From the IMG/VR virus record IMGVR_UViG_3300042731_007292, positions 1 through 39,753 of that record: DNA of 39,753 nucleotides; one strand, 5' to 3'. Source of the stretch: a virus. Every line of letters starts with the position of its first letter. Position 1 is the first letter of the stretch. This document shows positions 29,454 to 38,135 of this stretch, piece after piece. The position numbers and the translations under genes were made by a program. Under the pieces are notes generated by a model. That model was not told the origin of the DNA and made no database searches. It worked only from the letters and a program-made list of their open reading frames with translations.

Positions 29454-30112
29454 AAGAATTCTTATTTATTTGTTCTGGCGATGGTGATGGCTATGGCTCT
29501 GGCTCTGGCGATGGCTCTGGCGATGGCGATGGCTCTGGCTCTGGCGATGGCTCTGGCGATGGCGATGGCTCTGGCGATGGCTATGGCTCTGGTTCTGGCT
29601 ATGGCTCTGGCGATGGCGATGGAATTAAGAAAGTTAACAACATGTATTTTTATGAAATTGATGGAATTTTAACAGCAATTAAAACTGTAAAAAAAAGAGA
29701 TGAAACATTTATAGCAAAAGGATATATTTTGAATAATGATTTAAGGTCAGAAAACACAATTATTGTAAAACAAAATAATATATTTGCACATGGAAAAACG
29801 TTAAAAGATGCTATAGCATCACTGAATAATAAATTATTTGAAGTATTAAGCGAAGAAGAGAGAGTCGAAAAGTTTTTAGAAAATTTTGATATTGATAAAA
29901 AATATAAAGGTAATATATTTTTTGAATGGCATGGCAACCTTACAGGAAGCTGCAAACAAGGACGTGAATCTTTTATAAAAAATAATAACATAGATTTAGA
30001 AAAATCATATACTATTTGTGAATTTATTGATTTGACAATTAATGAATATGGTAGCGAAATTATCAAAATGTTAAAAAAAGGATATAATTTACATAGGAGG
30101 AAGCATGTTTAA
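29441..30112 (+). CDS. GDGSG-repeat phage protein
   Basis: 223 aa, overlapping the previous gene, with GAAGGTG as RBS. Residues 13-61 are an uninterrupted G-x repeat in which x is D, S or Y, coded by GGC plus GAT/TCT/TAT hexamers. The remainder is a globular acidic/basic domain (YFYEIDGILTAIKTVKKRDE, FFEWHGNLTGSCKQGRES, CEFIDLTINEYGSEII). Glycine-rich D/S/Y repeats of this kind appear in gut phage proteins near DUF6948; function unknown. The tract could bind calcium, act as a flexible spacer, or vary in length by slippage. Confidence 0.78.
   Translation: MDLLKEFLFICSGDGDGYGSGSGDGSGDGDGSGSGDGSGDGDGSGDGYGSGSGYGSGDGDGIKKVNNMYFYEIDGILTAIKTVKKRDETFIAKGYILNNDLRSENTIIVKQNNIFAHGKTLKDAIASLNNKLFEVLSEEERVEKFLENFDIDKKYKGNIFFEWHGNLTGSCKQGRESFIKNNNIDLEKSYTICEFIDLTINEYGSEIIKMLKKGYNLHRRKHV
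29477..29623 (+). repeat. GC-rich hexamer repeat tract
   Basis: Tandem GGN-GAT, GGN-TCT and GGN-TAT hexamers (for example GGCGATGGCTCT) fill about 147 nt inside an AT-rich gene. Gains or losses of units keep the reading frame. Confidence 0.9.
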
Positions 30113-30287
30113 AGTAAAAATTAAAGGGAAAAACGAAATTTTGCATTATACGGTTTATCATACTAGAACAAGAACAGAAACAGCAGCTTACAGACATAAT
30201 CCAGATATTACAATGATTGAATTTTTAATATATGATTCGAAAAATGGTTTTCACTGGATTAATGCAAATTTTTGTGAACCAGTATAA
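30105..30287 (+). CDS. 60-aa hypothetical protein
   Basis: ATG 30105 follows AGGAGG and overlaps the previous stop. A compact beta-rich protein (MFKVKIKGKNEILHYTVYHT, MIEFLIYDSKNGFHW). Unknown. Confidence 0.65.
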   Translation: MFKVKIKGKNEILHYTVYHTRTRTETAAYRHNPDITMIEFLIYDSKNGFHWINANFCEPV

Positions 30288-30329
30288 AAACTTTTGTAGG
30301 AGACTATATATCTCCAGAAAGGATATATT

Positions 30330-30710
30330 ATGAGTACTTTGGAAATAATCTTACTTAGTCTTAGCATTATAATCAGCATTGCATTTTTAGCTATGAATGC
30401 AATACATAATTATGTAAATTCTTTTAAGGACTTTTTGAATTGCATAAGAGAGATTCAAGAGGATACACTGCATGCTAGACAATTAATTAAAGACGCTCGT
30501 GAAATTGCTAAAGAAGCAAATGAATTAATATATACTTGCAAGTCAAATGCAACACTAAAAGCTGCTGCTGAAATAGAATGTGAAGATACGGTGATTGATT
30601 TTTCGGAAGATACAATTGTGGCTTTTAGACCGCGCGACAGGGATGATGAAGTTAAAGGAATTACTTCTGAAGAATATATTTATTTAAGAGATGGAATTGG
30701 AGGTTCTTAA
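30330..30710 (+). CDS. Membrane-anchored coiled-coil protein
   Basis: 126 aa. An N-terminal transmembrane helix (EIILLSLSIIISIAFLAM) is followed by a helical region (LIKDAREIAKEANELI) and an acidic, partly disordered tail (DTVIDFSEDTIVAFRPRDRD). Layout resembles small envelope-associated phage proteins and could be a spanin-like or lysis accessory, but the evidence is only topology and proximity to the endolysin. Confidence 0.6.
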   Translation: MSTLEIILLSLSIIISIAFLAMNAIHNYVNSFKDFLNCIREIQEDTLHARQLIKDAREIAKEANELIYTCKSNATLKAAAEIECEDTVIDFSEDTIVAFRPRDRDDEVKGITSEEYIYLRDGIGGS

Positions 30711-30712
30711 CT

Positions 30713-30832
30713 ATGTATCCATTGTTTTTTAATCAGAAGTTTCCAGAAAAAATGCAAGGTGATATTTCAATTAGATTTCATTATAGAAATAAACAAAAAA
30801 AGAAAAGAAAATTAGCAAGAAGGCGAGGATAA
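30713..30832 (+). CDS. 39-aa basic peptide
   Basis: ATG 30713 with GGAGG upstream, ending 4 nt before the endolysin start. MYPLFFNQKFPEKM then a strongly basic end (NKQKKKRKLARRRG). Real start signals support translation; it may be a translational coupler or nucleic-acid binder. Unknown. Confidence 0.5.
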   Translation: MYPLFFNQKFPEKMQGDISIRFHYRNKQKKKRKLARRRG

Positions 30833-30836
30833 ATAA

Positions 30837-31520
30837 ATGAGCAAAAAAATATATTTAAGTCCATCAACTCAAGAAAATAATGTGGGTGCTGGCAACTACG
30901 GAACTGAAGAAAAACGTTGCAACCAGATTGCCGATGTAGTTGAATATGTTTTAGAAGAACATGGAGTAGGTGTTTACAGAAACAAACCAACTATGACATT
31001 GACACAGGTTGTTGCTGATGCAAACAAAACTGATGCAGATGTCGAGTTTGCTATCCATACAAATGCATGGAATAAAAAAGCTAGAGGATGCGAAGTTTTT
31101 TGTCATCGCAAAGGTGGCGAAGGGGAAAAACTTGCTAATGCAGTTTATAGACAAGTTTCTGGAATTACTCCAACACCAGATCGTGGAGTCAAAGAAGGCT
31201 ATAATTTTTATAATGGAAAACCTATGTATGAACCATGTTATACTAAAATGCCAGCTGCTTTGATAGAAATTGATTTTCATGACAATCCAGATTCAGCTAA
31301 ATGGATTATTGAAAACATTGAAGAAATTGGGATTGCAATTGCTATAGGTATTTTAAATTATTTTGGAATTAAATATATTATTCCAACTTCAGAATTATTA
31401 TCAGGCACTTTTTATAGGGTTGTTGCTGGTTCATATACTAGTAAAAGAAATGCAGAAAAAAGAATAGAAGAATTAAAGAAAGCTGGTTTTGATTCTTTTA
31501 TTGCAGTTTATAAAAAATAA
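30837..31520 (+). CDS. N-acetylmuramoyl-L-alanine amidase endolysin with SPOR domain
   Basis: 227 aa. Residues 1-170 are an Amidase_3 domain of the clostridial/Bacillus type: IYLSPSTQENN, AGNYGTEEKRCNQIADVVEY, VEFAIHTNAW, GGEGEKLANAVYRQV and LIEIDFHDNPDSAKWI, with the metal His in HTNAW and the catalytic-region E in LIEIDFHDN. The C-terminal 40 residues (TFYRVVAGSYTSKRNAEKRI, AGFDSFIAVYKK) are a SPOR peptidoglycan-binding domain. It cleaves stem peptides from glycan at lysis. It lies about 17 kb from the holin along the window, in an early-type operon upstream of the terminase. Confidence 0.92.
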   Translation: MSKKIYLSPSTQENNVGAGNYGTEEKRCNQIADVVEYVLEEHGVGVYRNKPTMTLTQVVADANKTDADVEFAIHTNAWNKKARGCEVFCHRKGGEGEKLANAVYRQVSGITPTPDRGVKEGYNFYNGKPMYEPCYTKMPAALIEIDFHDNPDSAKWIIENIEEIGIAIAIGILNYFGIKYIIPTSELLSGTFYRVVAGSYTSKRNAEKRIEELKKAGFDSFIAVYKK

Positions 31521-31541
31521 AAAAAGGATTATTATATAATA

Positions 31542-31763
31542 ATGGTTAAAAATAAATTATATTATAGAGTTTTAGCAAATGATAATACAATGTTTGAAAA
31601 TAAAATAATATCTACCCATAAATTTTTATTAATAGCATATATAAAAGCATTTTTAATTTATTTTTTTTGGGAAAAGATACATATAGATTCATTTAAAATT
31701 ATAGATAATCATTATTATTTACAATCAGCAAAGTGGATAAAGAAAGGTCAAAATGAAAAATAA
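31542..31763 (+). CDS. Hypothetical protein
   Basis: 73 aa, distant AAGGA. Aromatic- and hydrophobic-rich (LLIAYIKAFLIYFFWEKIHI), possibly one membrane segment. Its end overlaps the next gene. Unknown. Confidence 0.52.
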   Translation: MVKNKLYYRVLANDNTMFENKIISTHKFLLIAYIKAFLIYFFWEKIHIDSFKIIDNHYYLQSAKWIKKGQNEK

Positions 31764-32154
31764 AATTTATGAAAAAATTCAAAAAATTAAAGAAGAAATG
31801 GAATATGATTGGACTGCTTCTGAATTTGAAGATTGCTTAACTAAACTAGAATTAATGTGTACTGAATCTAAAATTTGGGATGACCAAAGTCCAAAAACAG
31901 ATGACCAAAAAGAAACTATTGATATTGCAATTTTAACTGGAATGATTGATTCTGTTGTTGGATGGATTTGTGACATAATTAGAAATGTTGATAAAAAAGA
32001 AATGTTAGAATTAATTAATGTTATAAATGAATTGAAATCAATTAATATTGAAATTAGCAAAATTGGGAATTATAATGTTGAAACTGTACTTACAAAACAA
32101 ACTAGATGTTATAGTTTTAAAATAGCTGAAACTAAGGATGAGGAGAATGAATAA
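31753..32154 (+). CDS. Hypothetical helical protein
   Basis: 133 aa, AAAGGTC upstream. Acidic and helical (IQKIKEEMEYDWTASEFED, IDIAILTGMIDSVVGWICDI), with WDDQSPKTDDQKETID as a polar insert. No family recognised. Last clear gene before the terminase promoter region. Confidence 0.6.
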   Translation: MKNKIYEKIQKIKEEMEYDWTASEFEDCLTKLELMCTESKIWDDQSPKTDDQKETIDIAILTGMIDSVVGWICDIIRNVDKKEMLELINVINELKSINIEISKIGNYNVETVLTKQTRCYSFKIAETKDEENE

Positions 32155-32157
32155 TTT

Positions 32158-32316
32158 ATGGGATATTTATTAATATTAATAGTTGGTGCAGTGATTGGAT
32201 ATATAGTTTTAGCAACTAGTGAGAAAAGAATAAAAAATTTAGCCGAAAGGCTATTTTTTTTGTATATTTTTGTTTTGTGGTATAATTCAAGTATGGAAGG
32301 TGTTTGGCATGGCTAA
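32158..32316 (+). CDS. 52-aa membrane peptide overlapping terminator and promoter
   Basis: MGYLLILIVGAVIGYIVL is a clear transmembrane helix, followed by SEKRIKNLAERLFFLY. GAGGAG precedes the start at a long spacing. The 3' half lies over the terminator (32240-32261) and the -10 box (32281-32286), so the C-terminus may be unconstrained; the first 30 residues are the believable part. Confidence 0.4.
   Translation: MGYLLILIVGAVIGYIVLATSEKRIKNLAERLFFLYIFVLWYNSSMEGVWHG
32240..32261 (+). terminator. Intrinsic terminator before the terminase operon
   Basis: TAGCC-GAAA-GGCTA (32240-32253) followed by 8 T (32254-32261). It ends the accessory/endolysin transcript. Confidence 0.68.
32276..32286 (+). 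promoter_or_regulatory. Extended -10 promoter of the packaging/head operon
   Basis: TGTGGTATAAT with -10 at 32281-32286 directly after the terminator. The same TGTGGTATAAT string occurs in both 36-bp repeat promoters. No convincing -35. Confidence 0.72.
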
Positions 32317-32926
32317 AGTTGATTGGGATAAAATAAAAATAGAATATATTTCAACTAAAATTAGCATAAAAAAATTATCAGAAAAATATAATATAAATTT
32401 AAATACCTTAAAAGGTCGTCATAGACGTGAAAAATGGGGAAATTTAAAAAAAGAAAATGTACACAAAATGTACACAAAATGCACCCAAAAAATTACTAAT
32501 AATTTAGCCGAAAAACAAGCAAATGCAATTATTAAACATTTTGATGTTTCAAATATTTTTTTTAAAGAAATAAACAAAGCTCTTTCAAATGAAAAAGAAT
32601 TATATACTTTTGTTGAAAAACTTCGTTCTGGTGGAGATGGTTTTTTTGAAGACAAGCTTGATGAAATAATTTTTGATTCAATAAATGATAAAAAAGTTTT
32701 AAATTTGGTTAACTCTCTCGAAAAACTTCAAAAAATGCAAAGACAATCTTTAGAGATAATGGATCTTAAAGATAAGAAAAGGTTTGAACTTGAAGAAAAG
32801 AAAATTGATGTTGATAAAAATTCAGAGGATTTAAAGGAATCAATTAAAAATTGGTTAGATGCGATAAGACCAAGCAAGCAGGAAATTATTGATACCTTTT
32901 CGGAAAACGTAGATGAAGAAGATTAG
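32309..32926 (+). CDS. terS: Terminase small subunit
   Basis: 205 aa from ATG 32309 with GGAAGGTG upstream. The N-terminal HTH typical of small terminase (DWDKIKIEYISTKISIKKLS, YNINLNTLKGRHRREKW) is followed by basic, coiled-coil regions and an acidic C-terminus (KQEIIDTFSENVDEED). It selects viral DNA for packaging. It overlaps the large subunit gene by 14 nt. Confidence 0.85.
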   Translation: MAKVDWDKIKIEYISTKISIKKLSEKYNINLNTLKGRHRREKWGNLKKENVHKMYTKCTQKITNNLAEKQANAIIKHFDVSNIFFKEINKALSNEKELYTFVEKLRSGGDGFFEDKLDEIIFDSINDKKVLNLVNSLEKLQKMQRQSLEIMDLKDKKRFELEEKKIDVDKNSEDLKESIKNWLDAIRPSKQEIIDTFSENVDEED

Positions 32927-34256
32927 AAAAATATCTAAATTTAAGTTTCAACTTTTTAGCAAAAAACAAAAAAAAGTTCTTTATTGGTGGAGACATCCTG
33001 AATTTAGTAAAAATGATATTGTAATTGCAGATGGTTCTATAAGAAGTGGAAAAACAATTTCAATGGAAACATCATTTATGATTTGGTCACAAGAAATGTT
33101 TGATGGTGAAACTTTTATTATTGCTGGCAAAAGTATTGGAGCATTAAAAAGAAATGTAATATTACCTTTATTGCAAATTTTGGAAGCTTGGGGCTGGAAA
33201 TATAATTATAATATGTCTGATAATTATATAGAAGTAGGCTCAAATGTTTATTTTTTATTTGGAGCTAACAATGAAGCAAGTTTTAAAATTTTACAAGGTT
33301 TAACAGCTGCCGGAGCATTGGCAGATGAAATTGCTTTATATCCAAGGTCGTTTGTAGAACAAATGATTGGTCGTTGTTCTATCTATGGTTCTAAAATATT
33401 TTGCAATTGTAACCCGGATAATCCATATCATTACTTTAAGATTGAGTACATTGACAAAGCTAAAGAAAAGAAAATTTTATACCTGCATTTTACTTTAAAT
33501 GATAATTTGACATTATCTCAAGAAATAAAAGATAGATATAAAAGAATGTTTACAGGTGTATTTTTTAAACGGTATGTGCTTGGATTATGGGTAATTGCTG
33601 AAGGTATCATTTATGACATGTTTTCTGAAAAGATTCATGTTGTTGATTGCTCACAAATGAAATTTAATGAGTTTTACATTAGTTGTGATTATGGAACATA
33701 CAATGCTTTAAGTTTTGGTTTATGGGGATTTAATCCAAAAGATAAAATTTGGTATAAATATAAAAATTATTATTATTCCGGAAAAGAAACAGGTAAGCAA
33801 AAAGAAGATTCACAATATTATATTGATTTAGAATCTTTTATAAGAGATAATATAACAAAAGAAAGATTTTTTGGAAATATTTCTGAAGAAATTATTAAAG
33901 AAAAAACGGAAAATAAATATATTATTGATAAATTTTTAAATGGAATAGTAATTGACCCTTCGGCGAGCAGTTTTATTGCAACAATAAAAAACAAAGGAGA
34001 CTATCATGTAATTAAGGCTGAAAATGATGTTTTGGAAGGGATAAGAAACATGTGTACTGCTTTAAATACTAAGATGATAAAATTTGATAAAACTTGCACT
34101 GACAGTATTCGTGAAAAATATTCATACAAATGGGATGATAAAGCTTGTGAACGTGGAGAAGACAAACCAATTAAGCAGTTTGACCATTGTTGCGATGAAG
34201 AAAGGTATTTTTGCAATACTATTTTATTCCCTTCAAAACAAACTATTTTGTATTGA
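32913..34256 (+). CDS. terL: Terminase large subunit (PBSX/Terminase_3-like)
   Basis: 447 aa. ATPase: Walker A GSIRSGKT (41-48), Walker B GALADEIAL with DE at 138-139, coupling region FCNCNPDNPYHYF. The RNase H-type nuclease begins at ISCDYGTYN (D259), with a second acidic motif in GIVIDPSASSF. It forms the packaging motor on the portal and cuts DNA. Length and motifs are typical for PBSX-type enzymes. Confidence 0.93.
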   Translation: MKKIRKISKFKFQLFSKKQKKVLYWWRHPEFSKNDIVIADGSIRSGKTISMETSFMIWSQEMFDGETFIIAGKSIGALKRNVILPLLQILEAWGWKYNYNMSDNYIEVGSNVYFLFGANNEASFKILQGLTAAGALADEIALYPRSFVEQMIGRCSIYGSKIFCNCNPDNPYHYFKIEYIDKAKEKKILYLHFTLNDNLTLSQEIKDRYKRMFTGVFFKRYVLGLWVIAEGIIYDMFSEKIHVVDCSQMKFNEFYISCDYGTYNALSFGLWGFNPKDKIWYKYKNYYYSGKETGKQKEDSQYYIDLESFIRDNITKERFFGNISEEIIKEKTENKYIIDKFLNGIVIDPSASSFIATIKNKGDYHVIKAENDVLEGIRNMCTALNTKMIKFDKTCTDSIREKYSYKWDDKACERGEDKPIKQFDHCCDEERYFCNTILFPSKQTILY

Positions 34257-34273
34257 TAGAAAAGAGGTGAAGT

Positions 34274-35509
34274 ATGGGGATTATTAAAGCTATAAAAGAT
34301 TTTAAGCAATTTTTGCAGATAAAATCAATGTATGCTGAGCCCTGGCAAAAAGGTCAAACATACTGGAGCGTTCAGAATGACAAAGAATATATAAAACAAG
34401 GCTTTAACCAAATAGTATGGGTTTATGCTTGTGCTGTAAAAATTGCGTCTTCAGTTTCTTGCATTCCCTGGAAATTATATAAAAAAAATAATAAAGGTGA
34501 GCTAGAGGAAATTTTAAATCACCCATTGATTGATTTGTTTAATCATCGAGTATCTGAGTTTTATATATCTGCTGATTTCTTTGAAATGTGGGCTATGTAT
34601 TTGGCATTGAATGGGAAATTTTATGCTTTAATGGATATGCCTATTAGGCCTTCAGAATTAATTCCTTTACATCCATTTAGAGTAAATCCAGTAATTTCAG
34701 AAAATGATGAACACATGGTTAAACTTTTTAAATATCAAGATACTGACGAATATGCACCTAACTTAATTTTATGGTCCAAGTTTTTTGATCCGGTTTCTTT
34801 TTACGATGGGCAATCTCCAATTAGAGCAGCTGCTAGAACAATAGACACTGAAAATTCAGCAATCACATGGAACAAAGATTCATTTGACAATATGGGAATG
34901 CCTCCAGGTGCTTTGATGCTTCATAATGTTTCAAAACAAATAATTGAAAAATTAAAAAGTAAATGGAAAAAAGAATTTGCTGGGCCTCAAAATGCTAGAA
35001 TGCCATTAATTTTTGATTCAGAAAAAATGCAATATTTAAATTTTGGGTTGTCTCAAATAGACATGGATTTTTTACAGCAAAGAAAATTAACAAGGACAGA
35101 AATTTGCGCAGCTTTTGGAGTACCTGGACAAGTAGTTGGTGACCCTGAGGGTCAAACTTATGCAAACTATGAAGCCGCTTTAAAATCTTTTTGGGCAGAC
35201 ACAGTTATTCCAAGGTACTTAAAAAAAATTCAGCAAGAATTAAACAAAACAATTGTCCAAAAATGGGATCCTTTATTAATTGTAAAATATGATACTTCAA
35301 ACATAGAAGTTTTACAGGAAGATGACCAGGTCAAAGTTGACAAGTATACAACATTATTTAATTCAAATATAATTAAGCTTAACGAAGCAAGAGAACCATT
35401 AGGCTTTGAGGCTGACAAGAAAAATGGTGATAAGTATAGTTATGAGTTAGCAACATCTAGTTTTGATGATGTAAATGATTATGAGGATGATGAAGATGAT
35501 AACAGCTGA
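34274..35509 (+). CDS. HK97-family portal protein
   Basis: 411 aa with AGAGGTGA upstream. Conserved pieces: QIVWVYACAVKIASSVSCIP, LYLALNGK-type segment MYLALNGKFYALMDM, AAARTIDTENSAITWNKDSF and QQRKLTRTEICAAFGVPGQV. The C-terminus is acidic and flexible. A 12-mer forms the DNA channel at one capsid vertex. The next gene starts inside its 3' end. Confidence 0.93.
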   Translation: MGIIKAIKDFKQFLQIKSMYAEPWQKGQTYWSVQNDKEYIKQGFNQIVWVYACAVKIASSVSCIPWKLYKKNNKGELEEILNHPLIDLFNHRVSEFYISADFFEMWAMYLALNGKFYALMDMPIRPSELIPLHPFRVNPVISENDEHMVKLFKYQDTDEYAPNLILWSKFFDPVSFYDGQSPIRAAARTIDTENSAITWNKDSFDNMGMPPGALMLHNVSKQIIEKLKSKWKKEFAGPQNARMPLIFDSEKMQYLNFGLSQIDMDFLQQRKLTRTEICAAFGVPGQVVGDPEGQTYANYEAALKSFWADTVIPRYLKKIQQELNKTIVQKWDPLLIVKYDTSNIEVLQEDDQVKVDKYTTLFNSNIIKLNEAREPLGFEADKKNGDKYSYELATSSFDDVNDYEDDEDDNS

Positions 35510-36209
35510 TGAAATTGAAATTAGGCGAAAAAAATGGGATAAAAAATTTCAAAAAGATTTGTCTAAATATTTTAAAAAATTAAAAAAAATAGATTATAAC
35601 ACTGAATCATTTTCACAATTACAGTTAGATGTAAATACAGCAATAGATAAGTCTGGGTTAACTAATGTTTTATATAAATTATGGTTAGATTGTGTTAGAG
35701 ATTTTGGAATTTTTACATATGGCAGATTGAAAAATCAAAAAAGTTTTAATCTGCTTGAATTTGGATTAATTAGTTATATACAGGGAGTTGTTTTTGAAAG
35801 AGTAACTAAAATTAATACATTTTCAAAAATTGCATTAGCAAGAATTTTAAATAGAGCATATGAAGATGGTTTAAGTATTCCAAATACAGTAAAAGCATTG
35901 AAAGAAACGTTTACTGGCTGGTCAAAATGGAGAGCAACAAGAATCGCAAGGACTGAAGTTGTTAGTGCTTCAAATTATGGAAGTTTACAAGGTGCAAAAC
36001 AAACAGGTCCAGGACTAAAAAAATTTTGGATAGCAACATATGATTCGAGAACGAGGAAAACGCATAAAAAAGCCCATGGCCAAACTGTTGGAATGGATGA
36101 AAAGTTTAAGGTCGGAAAAGCTGAATTAGAATTCCCTGGTGACCCTCGCGGACCTGCTAAGGAAATAATAAATTGTAGATGTGCGATAGGATATAAGGAG
36201 GTGGAGTAG
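35496..36209 (+). CDS. Mu F-like minor head protein
   Basis: 237 aa from ATG 35496 with GAGG upstream in the portal 3' end. A helical N-half (RKKWDKKFQKDLSKYFKK) leads to the head morphogenesis signature: RATRIARTEVVSASNYGSLQ, FWIATYDSRTRKTHKKAHGQ, PGDPRGPAKEIINCRCAIGY. In Mu/SPP1 families it is an internal head protein needed for infectivity. Confidence 0.9.
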   Translation: MITADEIEIRRKKWDKKFQKDLSKYFKKLKKIDYNTESFSQLQLDVNTAIDKSGLTNVLYKLWLDCVRDFGIFTYGRLKNQKSFNLLEFGLISYIQGVVFERVTKINTFSKIALARILNRAYEDGLSIPNTVKALKETFTGWSKWRATRIARTEVVSASNYGSLQGAKQTGPGLKKFWIATYDSRTRKTHKKAHGQTVGMDEKFKVGKAELEFPGDPRGPAKEIINCRCAIGYKEVE

Positions 36210-36851
36210 TTGAAAGATATGGATTATAAAATTTATAAGTCAGAAATTAAAGCTGATGACTCAGATGGAATGACTTTTGAAGGTTATGCTTCTGTATTTG
36301 GAAATAAAGATTCCTGGGGCGATGTTATGGAACCAGGTGCGTTTAAGAAAACAATCGCGGAAAACAAAAAAAGAATTAAAGTATTGGCCATGCATGATTT
36401 TTATTCTGTAATTGGTATTCCAAAGACATTAGAAGAGGATACAAAAGGCCTTTATTTTAATGCAAAAATTTCTGATACTCAACTGGGAAGAGATATTTTC
36501 ACATTGATAAAAGACAAGGCTATTACAGAAATGAGTATTGGCTATAATGCCTTAAAGTATGAAATCAATAGGGATGAAAACAGCAAAGATTATGGCATAA
36601 GATATTTAAAAGAAGTAAGACTTTGGGAAATCAGTCCTGTAACTTGGGGAGCAAATGAAAAAGCAAAAATAAAAGCTTTAAATATATATGACAATTATGA
36701 TAAACTAGAGTCAAGATTAAATGATATAGAGACACTTATTAAAAAAGAAGCCGGATTAATCCACTTCCGTAAAAATGAGCCGTCGTCTAACGATTTGAAT
36801 GACCCGGATATGATCCAGTCACTTATAGATAGAATTAACAAATATAAGTGA
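36210..36851 (+). CDS. HK97-type prohead protease
   Basis: 213 aa from TTG 36210 with GGAGGTGG upstream. The U35 serine protease pattern is clear: FEGYASVFGNKDSWGDVMEP, His62 in VLAMHDFYSVIG and Ser109 in ITEMSIGY, then RLWEISPVTWGAN. It matures the capsid by removing the delta domain of the major capsid protein. Confidence 0.93.
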   Translation: MKDMDYKIYKSEIKADDSDGMTFEGYASVFGNKDSWGDVMEPGAFKKTIAENKKRIKVLAMHDFYSVIGIPKTLEEDTKGLYFNAKISDTQLGRDIFTLIKDKAITEMSIGYNALKYEINRDENSKDYGIRYLKEVRLWEISPVTWGANEKAKIKALNIYDNYDKLESRLNDIETLIKKEAGLIHFRKNEPSSNDLNDPDMIQSLIDRINKYK

Positions 36852-36861
36852 GGTGACGTTA

Positions 36862-38124
36862 ATGCCTAGCATTGAAGAATTAGTAACTACGATTGAATCG
36901 TTTGCTAAAGAGAAAGTTTCTTCAGAAAAATTTACAACAACTGTTGAAGAATTAAAAAGTCAAATAGAAAAAAGAAACAAAGATGTTGAAGAAGAATTAA
37001 CTAAAAAGTACGGAGACATGGATGAAAGAATGAAAAATGCAGCAAAAGAATTTGAAGAAAAATTAACTGCTGCTGTTAAAGAAATGGGGAAAACTTTTAA
37101 AAATTCTGTTTCTGGAGATGGAAAAGAAAAACCTGATGAAAAAATTTATGGTAAAGATATAGGAAATTTTCTCTGGAAAGTAAAAACTAATAGTCCAGAA
37201 TTAAAAACTCTATCAGAAAATACCGGTGCTGATGGTGGATATTTAGTTCCAGATTATTGGGCAAATGAAATTTTGAAAATTTCAATAGAAGAAAGTGTTA
37301 TCAGAAATATTGGACCTAAAACATTTGAAATGCCAGGTCCAAAATTTGATATACCTGCCATAAAATCTACTTCTCAAAGTGGCTCTGTTTATGGTGGTGT
37401 AATAACTTATTGGGGTAATGAATCAACTAATTTATCAAATAATAAAACTGCGCCAAAGTTTGGTAAAATATCTTTAAATGCAAATAAACTATATGGATAT
37501 ACTGAAAGTTATGAAGACATGACTATGGATGCTATGATTGCAATTGGACCACTTCTTCAGGAAATATTTGGTGATGCGATTGGATTTGAAGAAGACTATC
37601 AATTTATTAATGGCAATGGAGTTGGAAAACCTTTAGGTGTTGTAAATGCTCCATGCAGAGCTACAGTTTCAAGAGGAACTGCAAGTCAAATACATACTAC
37701 AGATGTTGTTGGAATGATGGCTAGATTTTCAGGTAAACTTGATAAAGCTGTTTGGATTGTAAATCAGACAACTTTAACACAAATTTTAACTCTTCAAGAT
37801 GCTGCCGGAAATTATATTTTATTTCCTGGCATGTCTGGAAATCTTGCAGGTGTTAGCCCTGGCAGTTTATATGGTATTCCTATAATTTTAAGTGAAAAAG
37901 CCCAAGCACTTGGTACTGAGGGTGACATTATTCTTGGTGACTGGAGTAACTATATAATTGGTGATTTACATGGGTTAAGGGTAGAAGAATCTAAAGAATA
38001 CAAATTCGGGGAAGATATTAAATGTTGGAAGGTTGTAAAAAGAGTCGAAGGAAAACCTTGGCTTGACTCAACCATTACACCTAAACATGGTAACACACTT
38101 TCACCATTTGTATTATTAACATAG
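36862..38124 (+). CDS. HK97-fold major capsid protein
   Basis: 420 aa from ATG 36862 (GAGGTGA upstream; GTG 36853 overlaps the RBS). Residues 1-95 are a charged coiled-coil scaffolding delta domain (EELKSQIEKRNKDVEEELTK). The mature part begins around GADGGYLVPDYWANEI (about residue 122), followed by typical HK97 segments (GNGVGKPLGVVNAP, VWIVNQTTLTQILTLQDAAG, LGDWSNYIIGD). It builds the icosahedral shell and is a prime candidate acceptor for the downstream glycosylation enzymes (inference). Confidence 0.94.
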   Translation: MPSIEELVTTIESFAKEKVSSEKFTTTVEELKSQIEKRNKDVEEELTKKYGDMDERMKNAAKEFEEKLTAAVKEMGKTFKNSVSGDGKEKPDEKIYGKDIGNFLWKVKTNSPELKTLSENTGADGGYLVPDYWANEILKISIEESVIRNIGPKTFEMPGPKFDIPAIKSTSQSGSVYGGVITYWGNESTNLSNNKTAPKFGKISLNANKLYGYTESYEDMTMDAMIAIGPLLQEIFGDAIGFEEDYQFINGNGVGKPLGVVNAPCRATVSRGTASQIHTTDVVGMMARFSGKLDKAVWIVNQTTLTQILTLQDAAGNYILFPGMSGNLAGVSPGSLYGIPIILSEKAQALGTEGDIILGDWSNYIIGDLHGLRVEESKEYKFGEDIKCWKVVKRVEGKPWLDSTITPKHGNTLSPFVLLT

Positions 38125-38135
38125 GAGGTATGATG

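Noticed and set aside
29481-29672. ORF with alternating A/M/L repeats in the +1 frame
   Set aside because: Shadow of the GDGSG repeat tract; repeat DNA is open in several frames.
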